The translations under genes were made by a program, and so were the position numbers. The notes under the pieces were generated by a model, which was given only the letters and a program-made list of their open reading frames with translations, was not told where the DNA came from and ran no database searches. From DATARN01 sp036264135 (GTDB taxonomy: Bacteria > Actinomycetota > Acidimicrobiia > Acidimicrobiales > Palsa-688), in the NCBI GenBank assembly GCA_036264135.1, contig DATARN010000020.1, positions 1-64,000 on the forward strand: a stretch of DNA of 64,000 nucleotides, in the 5' to 3' direction. Shown piece after piece: positions 7,912 through 16,471 of this stretch. Numbering within the stretch: the stretch's first letter is position 1; every line of letters starts with the position of its first letter.

Positions 7912-8867
7912 TCGCGGAGGTCCCGCCCGGTCAACTCGATGAAGACCGATTCAAGGGTCACCTGGCCCCGAAGCTCGTCGAGGGTGACACCGTTGCGCTG
8001 GGCGGAGGTGATGACTTCGAGCAGGGCCGCCTCGACGCCGGGGACTTCGAGGCTGGAGGTGCCGTTGACCGGTCCCGTCCCGTTGGCCCGCTCGAGGGCG
8101 CGTAGTTGGGCCAGCCACGCCTTGCTGTTGCCGGTTTCCTTTCCGGCAGCGGCGGCGTGTTTGAGCGCCGCGGGCGAATCCAGGGCTAGGATCCGGCCGT
8201 GGTCGATGATGGCCACCCGATCGCAGAACTCGTCGGCCTCCTCCATGTAGTGCGTGGTAAGGAGGATCGTCTGGCCCTCGGCGTGGAGTTCGCCCACGAT
8301 CTCCCAGAGGGCGATCCGGCTCTGGGGGTCGAGGCTGGCCGTCGGCTCATCGAGGAACAGAACTGCCGGGCGGTGAAGCACGGCCCGGGCGACCATCAGC
8401 CGCCGCGCCATGCCCCCCGACAACGTCCGCACCTGGGAGGTGTAGCGGTGGCTCAGCCGGAACCGCTCCAGGAGCTCGTCGGTTCGGAGCCGGGCCGCCT
8501 TCGCCGTCATGCCGTAGTAGCGGCCGTGAAAATACAGGTTTTCCCAGACGGTGAGGCTGCGGTCCAACGTGTTCACCTGGTGCACCACACCGATGAACTG
8601 CTTGGCCCGGGCCGGTTGCGCCACCACGTCGACGCCGGCCACCATGGCTCGGCCCGATGTCGGGATGACGCGGGTGGTCAGCATGCCGACGGTGGTGGTC
8701 TTACCGGCGCCGTTCGGCCCGAGGAGCCCGAAGATCTCGCCTCGGTGCACCTTGAGATCGAGCCCGTCGACGGCCGTGATCACCGCTTCCTGCCGGCCCG
8801 AGCCGGTTCGGTAGCGCTTCGTCAGCCCTTCGGTCGCGATGACGTCCTCGGAGGGAGGCGACGGCAT
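7908..8867 (-). CDS. ABC transporter ATP-binding protein (DrrA-like)
   Basis: A 319-residue cytoplasmic ATPase with Walker A GPNGAGKTT, the Q-loop, the ABC signature LSGGMARRL, Walker B VLFLDEPTASLD and the switch His in LLTTHYMEE. A C-terminal extension of about 80 residues fits the DrrA regulatory domain. The ATG at 8867 is used because the nucleotide-binding domain begins about 10 residues later; a GTG at 8888 and longer upstream starts exist but add low-complexity sequence overlapping the divergent gene. It forms a coupled pair with the permease at 7051-7911. The exporter genes run opposite to the flanking cupredoxin and YtkA-like genes. Confidence 0.93.
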   Translation of the reverse strand: MPSPPSEDVIATEGLTKRYRTGSGRQEAVITAVDGLDLKVHRGEIFGLLGPNGAGKTTTVGMLTTRVIPTSGRAMVAGVDVVAQPARAKQFIGVVHQVNTLDRSLTVWENLYFHGRYYGMTAKAARLRTDELLERFRLSHRYTSQVRTLSGGMARRLMVARAVLHRPAVLFLDEPTASLDPQSRIALWEIVGELHAEGQTILLTTHYMEEADEFCDRVAIIDHGRILALDSPAALKHAAAAGKETGNSKAWLAQLRALERANGTGPVNGTSSLEVPGVEAALLEVITSAQRNGVTLDELRGQVTLESVFIELTGRDLRE

Positions 8868-8888
8868 CGCCGGCGATTTGTCAGCCAC

Positions 8889-8952
8889 GAGATTTGTACC
8901 AGGTAGTGTCAACTCGGACAGTGTAAGCAGTCGGTACCGTAAGCTGTCGGAC
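8889..8952. promoter_or_regulatory. Divergent promoter region between exporter and YtkA-like genes
   Basis: This 64-bp gap must hold both promoters. On the minus strand a TACAAAT hexamer region (8892-8898) lies just upstream of the possible GTG 8888. On the plus strand TAAGCT (8940-8945) lies 7 nt before the GTG at 8953, with no ribosome site, which suggests a leaderless transcript. The -35 elements are not convincing. Confidence 0.35.
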
Positions 8953-9369
8953 GTGTCGGGCATCGGACGACTGATCTTCGTCTCCGTCCTGGCGGTTATC
9001 GGCTTCGTGGTGGCCTTGGTGTCGTTCCGCCAGGTGCCCGTTCGCGAGTGCGAGATGGCGGCTACCCCTGACTCGTCGTATTCGGCCACCATTGTGGAGC
9101 CACCGACCGTCAATGGCACCGTGTACACCCTGGCGGTGACCCACCAAGGGACCCCGGTACACGGCGCCATGGTGTGCCTGCGGGCCGACATGGGAGGGGC
9201 CGGGGGCATGTCGGGGATGGGCGTCAGCAACGTCGCCCGGGAGACGGCGCCGGGCCGGTACCAGATCGATGTGATGTTCCAGATGGGTGGTCACTGGCAA
9301 GGTCGGATCGTCATAGAGGAACCAGGCCGCTCGGCGGTGGAAACGAACCTCGTGCTGACGGTCACGTGA
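8953..9369 (+). CDS. Membrane-anchored YtkA/FixH-like protein
   Basis: A 138-residue protein with one N-terminal transmembrane or uncleaved signal segment (LIFVSVLAVIGFVVALV, about 7-23). An extracytoplasmic domain of about 100 residues has an Ig-like YtkA/FixH pattern: YTLAVTHQGTPVHGAMVCLRA, a Met/Gly-rich loop (GGAGGMSGMG), then APGRYQIDVMFQMGGHWQGRI and a final IVIEEPG strand. FixH/YtkA domains accompany copper and cytochrome-oxidase metallochaperone systems. I chose GTG 8953 because the signal segment begins at once; longer starts overlap the divergent ATPase gene. The Met-rich loop and the cupredoxin gene across the exporter suggest a shared copper connection, but this is inference. Confidence 0.7.
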   Translation: MSGIGRLIFVSVLAVIGFVVALVSFRQVPVRECEMAATPDSSYSATIVEPPTVNGTVYTLAVTHQGTPVHGAMVCLRADMGGAGGMSGMGVSNVARETAPGRYQIDVMFQMGGHWQGRIVIEEPGRSAVETNLVLTVT

Positions 9370-9396
9370 CCAGACCCGACCGCCCTGACGCCTGAG

Positions 9397-10932
9397 GTGG
9401 GGCCGGACGCGCCGGGGGGCGCAAATCTCGCCGTCCGCTTGGCGGATCTCTGCCAGGCTCGGCCCGGGGGCGACGCCCCGGCGTTCTACACCGCGGCCCA
9501 GACGTGGACGCATAGCCAGGTGCACGAGGGTGCCAAGTCGGCGGCCGCAGTGATGGCACTGGCGGTGGCACCAGGTGATCGGGTCCTGATCGTCGCCCCC
9601 GACAGCATCGAGTTGGTCTGGGCCTTCCTGGCGGTCGCCCGGCTCGGGGGCATCTCGGTGCTGGTCAACCCCATGCTCACGGTCAGCGACCACGAGTTCA
9701 TGGTGGCCGATTGCCAGCCGTCCCTCGTGGTGTGCGAACCGCTTCTGGCCGAGCGCTTCGGCCACCTGGCCGCCGTCCTCACCACCGAGTCGCTGGCGGC
9801 GGCGGTGGGCGACGAGGGCAGCGCCGACGGGCCCAGCCTGGACGTCGCGGTGAACCCCGACACACCCGCCTACGCCCAGTACACCTCGGGAACGACGGGC
9901 CGACCCAAAGCGGCACTTCACCGCCACTCCGACCCACCCGGGTTTCACGCCGCCATGGGGGAAGGCGTGCTGGGGCTGCGGCCAGGCGACGTCGTGCTTT
10001 CCGTCTCCAAGAGCTACTTCGCCTACGGGCTCGGCAACAGCATCTTCTTCCCGCTGCTTTCCGGCTGCGCCGCCGTCCTCGAACCGACGAAGGCGACCGT
10101 CGACCGGGTGGCTGCGGCGGTGAGCCGCTACGGCGCGACCGTGCTTTTTGCCGTCCCCAGCTTCTACGCCCGCATGGTCGCCGAGGGCGACGCCGCCCAG
10201 TTCGCCAGCCTGCGAATCGCGGTGTCGGCCGGCGAGGCCCTCCCCCCGGCCATGTACCAACGGGTGTCGGCGTGGCTGGGCTGCGAGGTCCTGGACGGGC
10301 TCGGCTCCACCGAGGTCGGCCAGACCTTCATCTCCAACGGCATCGGGCGGTCTCGACCGGGCTCCATTGGAACCATCCTGACGGGGTATAAAGCTTCGAT
10401 CCGCGACGACGAGGGTCGCGCCACGGCCGCCGGTCAACAGGGCTGCCTGTGGGTGCGAGGTGCGACGGTCATGCTCGGCTACCTGAACCGCCCCGCCGAG
10501 ACGGCCGCGGTCCTCGTGGACGGTTGGTGCTGTACCGGCGACCGGGTCTCGGTCGACGCCGACGGCTATTACCACCACCACGGCCGGCTCGACGACATGG
10601 AGATGGTCGGGGGAATCAACGTCTCCCCGCTGGAGGTGGAAGCGGTCCTGCTGCAACACCCGTCGATCGCCGAGGTGGCGGTGGCCGCCGTCCCCGACAC
10701 CGTGGGAGCCACCCGGCTGCGCTGCTTCGCCGTGCCCGATCCGCGCTCGACCTGGTCGGAAGCAACCGAGCGCCAGATCCTCGACCTGGCCCGGGCCCAC
10801 CTGGCCGCCTTCAAGGTGCCCCGATCCGTGACACCGGTCACCTCCCTGCCTCGCACGCCGACGGGCAAGCTGCGCCGCCACATCCTCCGGCAGGGGTGGC
10901 CGCCGGCGGAGGGCTCGGACCTCGTCTTGTGA
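9397..10932 (+). CDS. Benzoate-CoA-ligase-like acyl-adenylating enzyme
   Basis: A 511-residue ANL-superfamily enzyme. The A3 P-loop is YTSGTTGRPKAALH, followed by the SYFAYGLGNSIFFPL segment that is distinctive of benzoate/4-hydroxybenzoate-CoA ligases. Then come the A5 region LDGLGSTEVGQTF, A7 TGDRVSVDADGYY, the A8 hinge GRLDDMEMVGGINVSPLEVE, and the A10 lysine in LPRTPTGKLRR. All catalytic elements appear intact, so it should activate an aromatic or related acid as the AMP ester and load it on CoA or a carrier protein. The GTG start at 9397 is the first suitable one after the YtkA-like gene. Its stop overlaps the monooxygenase start, marking it as the first enzyme of the NRPS-like cluster. 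Confidence 0.88.
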   Translation: MGPDAPGGANLAVRLADLCQARPGGDAPAFYTAAQTWTHSQVHEGAKSAAAVMALAVAPGDRVLIVAPDSIELVWAFLAVARLGGISVLVNPMLTVSDHEFMVADCQPSLVVCEPLLAERFGHLAAVLTTESLAAAVGDEGSADGPSLDVAVNPDTPAYAQYTSGTTGRPKAALHRHSDPPGFHAAMGEGVLGLRPGDVVLSVSKSYFAYGLGNSIFFPLLSGCAAVLEPTKATVDRVAAAVSRYGATVLFAVPSFYARMVAEGDAAQFASLRIAVSAGEALPPAMYQRVSAWLGCEVLDGLGSTEVGQTFISNGIGRSRPGSIGTILTGYKASIRDDEGRATAAGQQGCLWVRGATVMLGYLNRPAETAAVLVDGWCCTGDRVSVDADGYYHHHGRLDDMEMVGGINVSPLEVEAVLLQHPSIAEVAVAAVPDTVGATRLRCFAVPDPRSTWSEATERQILDLARAHLAAFKVPRSVTPVTSLPRTPTGKLRRHILRQGWPPAEGSDLVL

Positions 10933-12155
10933 ACACCGGCGCCGCGGGGTTGACCGGTGCCGTGCTGGTGGTAGGCGGCGGTCCCGTCGGCCTGAGCGCG
11001 GCGCTGGCGCTGCGCGCCGCCGAGCTGCCGGTCCTCGTGCTCGAAGCCGGCCCGGTGGACCGCGCCCGCCCGGGAAGCCGCGCCATCTTCATCCACCGGG
11101 AGTCGTTGAGTCACCTCGAGATCGCCAGTCCAGGACTGGGACGGGAGATCGCGGCCCACGGCCTGGTGTGGTCGACCAAGCGAACCTTTTGGGGCGAGCG
11201 CCAGGTCTACGAGCGCACCTATCCCCCGCCCGACGGGCGAGGCCTGCCCCACTCCACCAACCTTCCCCAGGTCACGACCGAACGCCTCCTCCTCGATGCC
11301 TGCAAGGCGGCGGGCGTGGAATTCGCCTGGGACGCCGAGGTCACCGCGGTGGAGTCGCGATCCGACGGGGTCCGGCTGGAGGATGCGGGCGGCAGGAAAT
11401 GGCAGGCCGACTTCGTGGTGGCGGCCGACGGGGCTCGCTCGGCGGTGCGCCGCCAGCTCGCCATTCCGATGGAAGGGAGCCGGTCGGAGAACGCCTTCGT
11501 CATCGTCGACGTGGCCGAGGAGGACGGGGCCGCCCGCCGGCCGGAACGGGTCTTCTACTACCACCACCCGGCGGTCGGCGGGCGCAACGTGCTGCTCGTA
11601 CCGTTCGCCGGTGGCTGGCGGGCCGACCTCCAGTGCCGCGGCGACGACCGGCCCGAGGACTTCAGCGACCCCGACGGCGTCCGCCAGTGGATCGGCCGGG
11701 TCCTCGACCCCTCCTACGCCGACCGCGTGTCGTGGGTGTCGACGTACCGTTTCCTGCAGATGGTGGCGGCCAACTTCACCGATAGCCACCGGCGGGTGCT
11801 GCTGGTGGGCGAGGCGGCCCACCTGTTTGCCCCCTTCGGGGCCCGGGGGCTCAACTCGGGCGTCGCCGACGCCGTCTCCGCGGCGGCAGCCATCCGAGCG
11901 GCGGCGGAACGACCATCGGTCCGGTCTGAGGCGGTGGACGCCTTTGCCGCCGAACGCCGGCGAGCGGCGCTCTACAACCGGTCCGCGGCCGGGGCGGCGC
12001 TGGCCCACATGCAGGCATCCGACCTGCGGACACGGGCCGCGAGGGCAGGGGCAGCGCTCCTGGCTCGGGCGGGGCAGCGCGCCGGAGCGTGGCTGGACTC
12101 GGCGCCGTACGGGCCGCGGGCCGATCGGCGTCGAGGCTCCGACGGCACGTATTAG
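10929..12155 (+). CDS. FAD-dependent aromatic-type monooxygenase
   Basis: A 408-residue flavoprotein of the p-hydroxybenzoate hydroxylase/phenol hydroxylase fold. It has the GGGPVG dinucleotide motif (16-21), the AADGARS motif (165-171) that binds FAD and NAD(P)H, and a C-terminal FAD-ribityl motif LLVGEAAHLFAPFGARGLNSG, where GEAAH replaces the common GDAAH. Such enzymes hydroxylate or epoxidise aromatic or conjugated substrates. The GTG at 10929 overlaps the stop of the ligase gene (GTGA), and this pairing supports hydroxylation of the ligase's aromatic substrate or of a tethered product. About 50 bp with a possible promoter separates it from the adenylation-carrier gene. Confidence 0.87.
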   Translation: MNTGAAGLTGAVLVVGGGPVGLSAALALRAAELPVLVLEAGPVDRARPGSRAIFIHRESLSHLEIASPGLGREIAAHGLVWSTKRTFWGERQVYERTYPPPDGRGLPHSTNLPQVTTERLLLDACKAAGVEFAWDAEVTAVESRSDGVRLEDAGGRKWQADFVVAADGARSAVRRQLAIPMEGSRSENAFVIVDVAEEDGAARRPERVFYYHHPAVGGRNVLLVPFAGGWRADLQCRGDDRPEDFSDPDGVRQWIGRVLDPSYADRVSWVSTYRFLQMVAANFTDSHRRVLLVGEAAHLFAPFGARGLNSGVADAVSAAAAIRAAAERPSVRSEAVDAFAAERRRAALYNRSAAGAALAHMQASDLRTRAARAGAALLARAGQRAGAWLDSAPYGPRADRRRGSDGTY

Positions 12156-12192
12156 CGCCCGAGCCACCAGGCTCTGGATTTTTCCTTCGCCG

Positions 12193-12198
12193 GTAGAC
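12193..12198 (+). promoter_or_regulatory. Possible -10 element for a near-leaderless transcript
   Basis: TAGACT ends 9 nt before the ATG at 12208, the spacing expected when transcription begins at or next to the start codon. No clear ribosome site precedes that ATG. A good -35 partner is not visible. Confidence 0.35.
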
Positions 12199-12207
12199 TG
12201 CCCGTGG

Positions 12208-13962
12208 ATGACCGACTCCGTCTCCATCATCCCCGATCTGCTGCGCCAGCGACGGGCCGAGGCGCCCGATGTGACCGCCCTGGTCGTGGACGGAGGGCCG
12301 ACGCTCACGTACCGGGAGTGGGACGACCGTGCCAACGCCGTCGCCCATGGCCTGGTGGCCGCCGGCGTCCGCCCCGGCGACCCTGTCGCCCTGGTGTTCG
12401 ACAACGCCCACTGGACCGACTACGCCGTCGCCTACGCCGGCGTCTTGAAGGCGGGCGGCGCGGCCGTCCCGCTCGGTCCTCGCTTCGCCGGCCCGGAGTT
12501 GCTCCAGGTGGTCCGCCACAGCGGCGCCACCGCAGTCATCAGCGGCCGCCCGCTCGGCATCGACCCGACCGTTGCCAGCATGTCGCTGGCGGCAGTCGAG
12601 TCCGGTGGCGACGTCACCCCTATCCAAGCCGGCCGTGAGCCTGACGACGTGGCGGAGATCCTGTACACGTCGGGCACGACCGGCGTGCCGAAGGGCGTCG
12701 CCTGCAGCCACCGCGGCCTCCTTTTCCACGATCCTCCTCCGGAACCCGAGCCTTCGGGTGACGGCCGGGCCAGTTTCGTCCATGCCTTCCCCATCGGGAC
12801 CAACGCCGGCCAGGAGGTGCTCCGTGTGCCCCTGCGGCGCAGCGATCGCACCGCCATCGCCCTCCCCGCCTTCGACCCCAACCGCTATTGCGCCCTGATC
12901 GCCGAGCACGGGGTGCGGCGACTGCAACTCGTGCCCGCCATGGCGCAGCTCATCGTGGCCTCGGCCGCCACCGACGGGCACGACGTGTCCTCGGTGGAGC
13001 GGGTGATCCTGTCCTCCGCCCCGTCGTCCCCCGCCCTGCTCGCCGCGCTGGCCAAGGCCTTCCCCTCGGCGGCGCTGTGGAACACCTACGCCCTCACCGA
13101 AGCCGGGACCGCTCGCACCCTCCTGGTCGATGCCACCAGCCGGCCCGAATCGGTCGGCCGGCCGGTGGGAGGAACGGAACTGCTGATCGTCGACGACCAG
13201 GCGGCGCCGGTGGCGACGGGCACACCCGGGGAGATCTGGATTCGCCGGCCGGGCGCGCCAACCCGCTTCTACTACCGGGATCCCGAGGCCACCGCCGCCA
13301 CCTTTGGACCCGACGGCTGGGTGCACACCGGCGACGTCGGCTATGTCGACGACGAGGGCTACCTCTACCTGGTTGACCGCAAGAAGGACCTCATTATCGT
13401 GGGCGGGCTCAACGTCTCCTCCGTCGAGGTGGAGAACGTCCTGTTGGAGCATCCGGCGGTGGGCGAGGCCGCCGTCTTCGCCGTGCCCCACCCGGTCCTC
13501 GGCCAGGACGTGGCGGCCGCCGTCGTCGCCCTGTCGCCGGTGAGCCCCGGCGGGCTCCAGGGCTTCGTCCGCAGCCGGCTCGGCGAGCACAAGGTGCCGC
13601 ATCGCCTGTTCCTCGTCGACGAACTGCCCCGCACCGCCACCGGCAAGGTGAGCAAGTATCAGCTCCGCGAGCAGTACCGGGCCGCCCCGGCCGCAGCACC
13701 AGTCGTCACCCCCCGGGACGAACTGGAAGCGACGGTCGTGGCGATCTGGGAGAGCGTGCTCGACCATCGCCCGATAAGTGTCGACGCCGACTTTTTCGAC
13801 CTCGGCGGCCACTCACTGGCCGCCACCCAGATCATGGCCCGCCTCGAAGCGGCCACGGGGACGGCGCTGGCGCTGGCCACCATCTTCGAGTCCCCGACGC
13901 CGGCCGGCCTGGCCACCGCCGTCAGGCAGAGACAGACCGCCGGCGAGGACCCCCTCCCCTGA
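12208..13962 (+). CDS. NRPS-like adenylation–carrier (A-PCP) protein
   Basis: A 584-residue two-domain protein. Residues 1-490 are an adenylation domain with A3 YTSGTTGVPKGV, A5 NTYALTEAG, A7 TGDVGYVDDEGYLY, A8 DRKKDLIIVGGLNVSSVEVE and the A10 lysine in RTATGKVSK. Residues about 505-575 are a carrier domain with an intact phosphopantetheine site (FFDLGGHSLAATQ, Ser536). It should therefore activate an acid or amino acid and hold it as a thioester in cis. No phosphopantetheinyl transferase gene is present in the window. Its stop overlaps a CTG that may start the next protein. Substrate specificity cannot be read reliably because the A4-A5 pocket is unusual. Confidence 0.9.
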   Translation: MTDSVSIIPDLLRQRRAEAPDVTALVVDGGPTLTYREWDDRANAVAHGLVAAGVRPGDPVALVFDNAHWTDYAVAYAGVLKAGGAAVPLGPRFAGPELLQVVRHSGATAVISGRPLGIDPTVASMSLAAVESGGDVTPIQAGREPDDVAEILYTSGTTGVPKGVACSHRGLLFHDPPPEPEPSGDGRASFVHAFPIGTNAGQEVLRVPLRRSDRTAIALPAFDPNRYCALIAEHGVRRLQLVPAMAQLIVASAATDGHDVSSVERVILSSAPSSPALLAALAKAFPSAALWNTYALTEAGTARTLLVDATSRPESVGRPVGGTELLIVDDQAAPVATGTPGEIWIRRPGAPTRFYYRDPEATAATFGPDGWVHTGDVGYVDDEGYLYLVDRKKDLIIVGGLNVSSVEVENVLLEHPAVGEAAVFAVPHPVLGQDVAAAVVALSPVSPGGLQGFVRSRLGEHKVPHRLFLVDELPRTATGKVSKYQLREQYRAAPAAAPVVTPRDELEATVVAIWESVLDHRPISVDADFFDLGGHSLAATQIMARLEAATGTALALATIFESPTPAGLATAVRQRQTAGEDPLP

Positions 13963-14012
13963 CCGCCACCGTTGGCGTCGAGGCCGACACGATCGGCCGG
14001 ACGGTCGCCGCC

Positions 14013-16133
14013 ATGTGGCGGCGGGTCCTGGCCCGGGAATCGATCGGCGGGGACGACAGTTTTTTTCGGCTCGGCGGCGACGCGGTGGCCGCCTCGGAGT
14101 TGCTGGCCCTCATCCGAGACGCGTTCGACGTCGACATCGGTGGCGCCGAGTTGCGGGCCGCGCCCACCGTCGGCGGGCTGGTCGCCGCCATCGAGCGCCG
14201 TCTGGGCGAGGGGACCGGTCCGCCGGCCGCCGACACCGCACCGATCGGCTTCTCCCAGGAGGGGATGCTCTGGTACGAACAGTTCGCGCCGGGAAGCTTC
14301 AACATGGCGCCGTTCGTCCGCCGCTACCAGGGCCCCTTGGACGTCGGGGCTCTCCAGCGATCCCTGGCGGGCATCATCGGACGCCACGGCGCGCTGCGCT
14401 CGACGTTCCAGATCGCGGCGGGACGACCGGTGCAACGAATCCATCCACCGGACGCCTTCTCCCTTCCCGTTGTCGATCTGGCCGGGATGGAACCCGCCGA
14501 GCGTCACGCCGAGATCTCACGGCGCATCGACGAGGCCGCCCGGCGGCCCTTTGACCTCACCCGGGGCCCCCTTTTCCTGCCTTCATTGATCCGGCTTGGC
14601 CCGGACGACCACGTCCTGATCATCCGGCTGCATCACCTGGTCTTCGACGATTGGGCAGTCGACGTGTTTCGCCGCGAGCTGTCGGCCTCCTACCGGGCCC
14701 ATGTCACCGGGAGCGAACCTGAGCTCCCCCCGTTGCCGATCGACTTCCCCGAGTTCTGCCGGCGCCAGCGGCGACGGCTGGCCGGCGTCGAAGGCGCGGA
14801 GCAGCTGGCATTCTGGCGCCGGGAGCTGGCCGGGGCGCCGTGGACGACCCAGCTGCCGATTGAGGATCCGGGCCGACCGCGGGGCAGCCGGCACCGGGCG
14901 GTCGGGCCGCGGTACTACCCGCTGCCTGATCCTCTGGTCGACGGTCTTCGCCTCCTGGCCCGGCGCGTGCCCACCACCTTGTTCATGGCGCTGTTGACGG
15001 TCTTCGGGGTGGTCACACGCAACCTCACCGGCCAGGACGACCTGCTGTTGGCCTCGGTGGTGGCCAACCGCAACCGCGCCGAGCTGGAGCCCATGATCGG
15101 CTGTTTCACCAAGAAGATCGTGCTGCGCCTCAACCTGGCCGGCGACCCCAACTTCCTGGAGCTGGCGCCGAGAGTCCGAGACGCCCTGCTGCGCAGCCTG
15201 GCGCACCAGGATCTGCCGTTCGAGACGGTCGTACAACAGGTTCTCGGTCCGTCGGCGTCGGCCCACGGCCTGGTGCCGGAACTGTCGACGATGTTCCAGG
15301 CCGAGACGCCCCGACGCCAACAGGTCACGCTCCCCGGCCTCACCGTTGGCGGCTACGACAGCGGGTCCCCAAATGAGCAGGCACACTTCTCGTCCGGGGA
15401 TCCCGACGGCGCTTCGTCGGTGTGGGGAGGGGGACTGTACCGCTCGACCTTCCTCATCCTTTCCGTCCTCGAGGGCCCGGACGGGGTTTCGCTGGTCGCC
15501 CGGGGCGCCTTCCACCCGCCGGCCGTGGACGCCCTGGTGGCGCAGTTCGTGGAAACCCTGGGCCGGGTCGTCGCCGACCCGAACCGCCGCCTTGGGGCGC
15601 TGACAGCGCCGGCGGCTTCCCCTCTGGGGGTCGCCGATCTCGGCGGCTTCGAGATCGAGCCGGCCCGGATCGAGGCCGCCCTGGCGGCTCACCCGGGGGT
15701 GTCCGAGTCCCGCGTCGAGGTCCGTCGGGACCAGGCGGTGGGCGATCGGCTGGTGGCGTCCATCGTGCCCGCCGGCGGGGCGCGCGACGTGCCCACCATC
15801 GCCCAGCTACGGCGGCGGATCTGGGAGGCGCTGCCGGGCTACGCCTGGCCGGTCGAGGTCGTCGTCGATGGGCGACCGGACGGCGGCGGACTCCTCCCCG
15901 AAGCGGTGCCGGATGCCCGTACGGGACCGTCGGAGCGCGATCTGGCCCGTCGCTGGGAGCAGATCCTCGCAGCGGGCCCGGTCCACGACGACGCCAACTA
16001 CTGGCAGCGCTTTTCGTTCCTCGACGCCCTGCGGAGCCTCGGTTCCGACGGTCTGGCCGCCGCCACCAGCCAGGTGATGCGCAACCGGACCTTGCGGACA
16101 TTGGCGGCCGACCTCGCCACCGACGAAGCATGA
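14013..16133 (+). CDS. Condensation-domain protein with degenerate carrier domains and orphan A-subdomain
   Basis: About 706 residues from the ATG. Order: a carrier-like domain (1-65), a condensation domain (about 75-520), a stand-alone C-terminal adenylation subdomain (about 545-640, GFEIEPARIEAALAAHPGV), then a second degenerate carrier-like end. The first carrier reads LGGDAVAAS: the Ser that should take phosphopantetheine is Ala24. The last has no GGxS at all. The condensation motif is HHLVFDD (207-213), keeping the second His and the Asp, so catalysis is plausible. The carrier fold needs about a dozen residues before Met1, so translation may start upstream, perhaps at CTG 13959, which overlaps the A-PCP stop. 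It probably condenses the A-PCP thioester with a free acceptor. Confidence 0.87.
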   Translation: MWRRVLARESIGGDDSFFRLGGDAVAASELLALIRDAFDVDIGGAELRAAPTVGGLVAAIERRLGEGTGPPAADTAPIGFSQEGMLWYEQFAPGSFNMAPFVRRYQGPLDVGALQRSLAGIIGRHGALRSTFQIAAGRPVQRIHPPDAFSLPVVDLAGMEPAERHAEISRRIDEAARRPFDLTRGPLFLPSLIRLGPDDHVLIIRLHHLVFDDWAVDVFRRELSASYRAHVTGSEPELPPLPIDFPEFCRRQRRRLAGVEGAEQLAFWRRELAGAPWTTQLPIEDPGRPRGSRHRAVGPRYYPLPDPLVDGLRLLARRVPTTLFMALLTVFGVVTRNLTGQDDLLLASVVANRNRAELEPMIGCFTKKIVLRLNLAGDPNFLELAPRVRDALLRSLAHQDLPFETVVQQVLGPSASAHGLVPELSTMFQAETPRRQQVTLPGLTVGGYDSGSPNEQAHFSSGDPDGASSVWGGGLYRSTFLILSVLEGPDGVSLVARGAFHPPAVDALVAQFVETLGRVVADPNRRLGALTAPAASPLGVADLGGFEIEPARIEAALAAHPGVSESRVEVRRDQAVGDRLVASIVPAGGARDVPTIAQLRRRIWEALPGYAWPVEVVVDGRPDGGGLLPEAVPDARTGPSERDLARRWEQILAAGPVHDDANYWQRFSFLDALRSLGSDGLAAATSQVMRNRTLRTLAADLATDEA

Positions 16134-16140
16134 TGACCCC

Positions 16141-16452
16141 ATGCAACTGACGCTGCAGTATTTCGATGGCTGCCAGGGATGGACCGTCGCCCGGGACCGC
16201 CTGGTCGTGGCGTTGGACCGGGTCGGATTGGGGGCCGAGGCCATCGCCTACGAAAAGGTCGAGTCACTGGCCGATGCCCGGCGCCTGGCCTTCACCGGTT
16301 CGCCGACGATCCTGGTCAACGGGACGGATCCCTTCGCCCCGCCGGATGCGGTGGCGGCGCTGGCGTGCCGGGTCTACCAGAACGCCGCCGGACCGGATCA
16401 GGCGCCCTCGGTCGAGCAACTGGTCGACGCCCTCACCCGGGGCCGGGGTTGA
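16141..16452 (+). CDS. Small thioredoxin-fold protein
   Basis: A 103-residue protein resembling the thioredoxin-like family often annotated beside mercury or copper genes. An N-terminal LQYFDGCQGW segment keeps only one Cys of the usual CxxC (position 11). It has a helix of charged residues, then the conserved FTGSPTILVNGTDPF segment, which holds the cis-Pro typical of thioredoxin folds. It starts 7 bp after the condensation-protein gene and runs convergent to the copper operon, so it could belong to either neighbourhood. With one Cys it is unlikely to be a normal disulfide reductase. A thiol-transfer or metal-binding role is possible. Confidence 0.72.
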   Translation: MQLTLQYFDGCQGWTVARDRLVVALDRVGLGAEAIAYEKVESLADARRLAFTGSPTILVNGTDPFAPPDAVAALACRVYQNAAGPDQAPSVEQLVDALTRGRG

Positions 16453-16471
16453 TCACCACCTCAGGCGGGGG

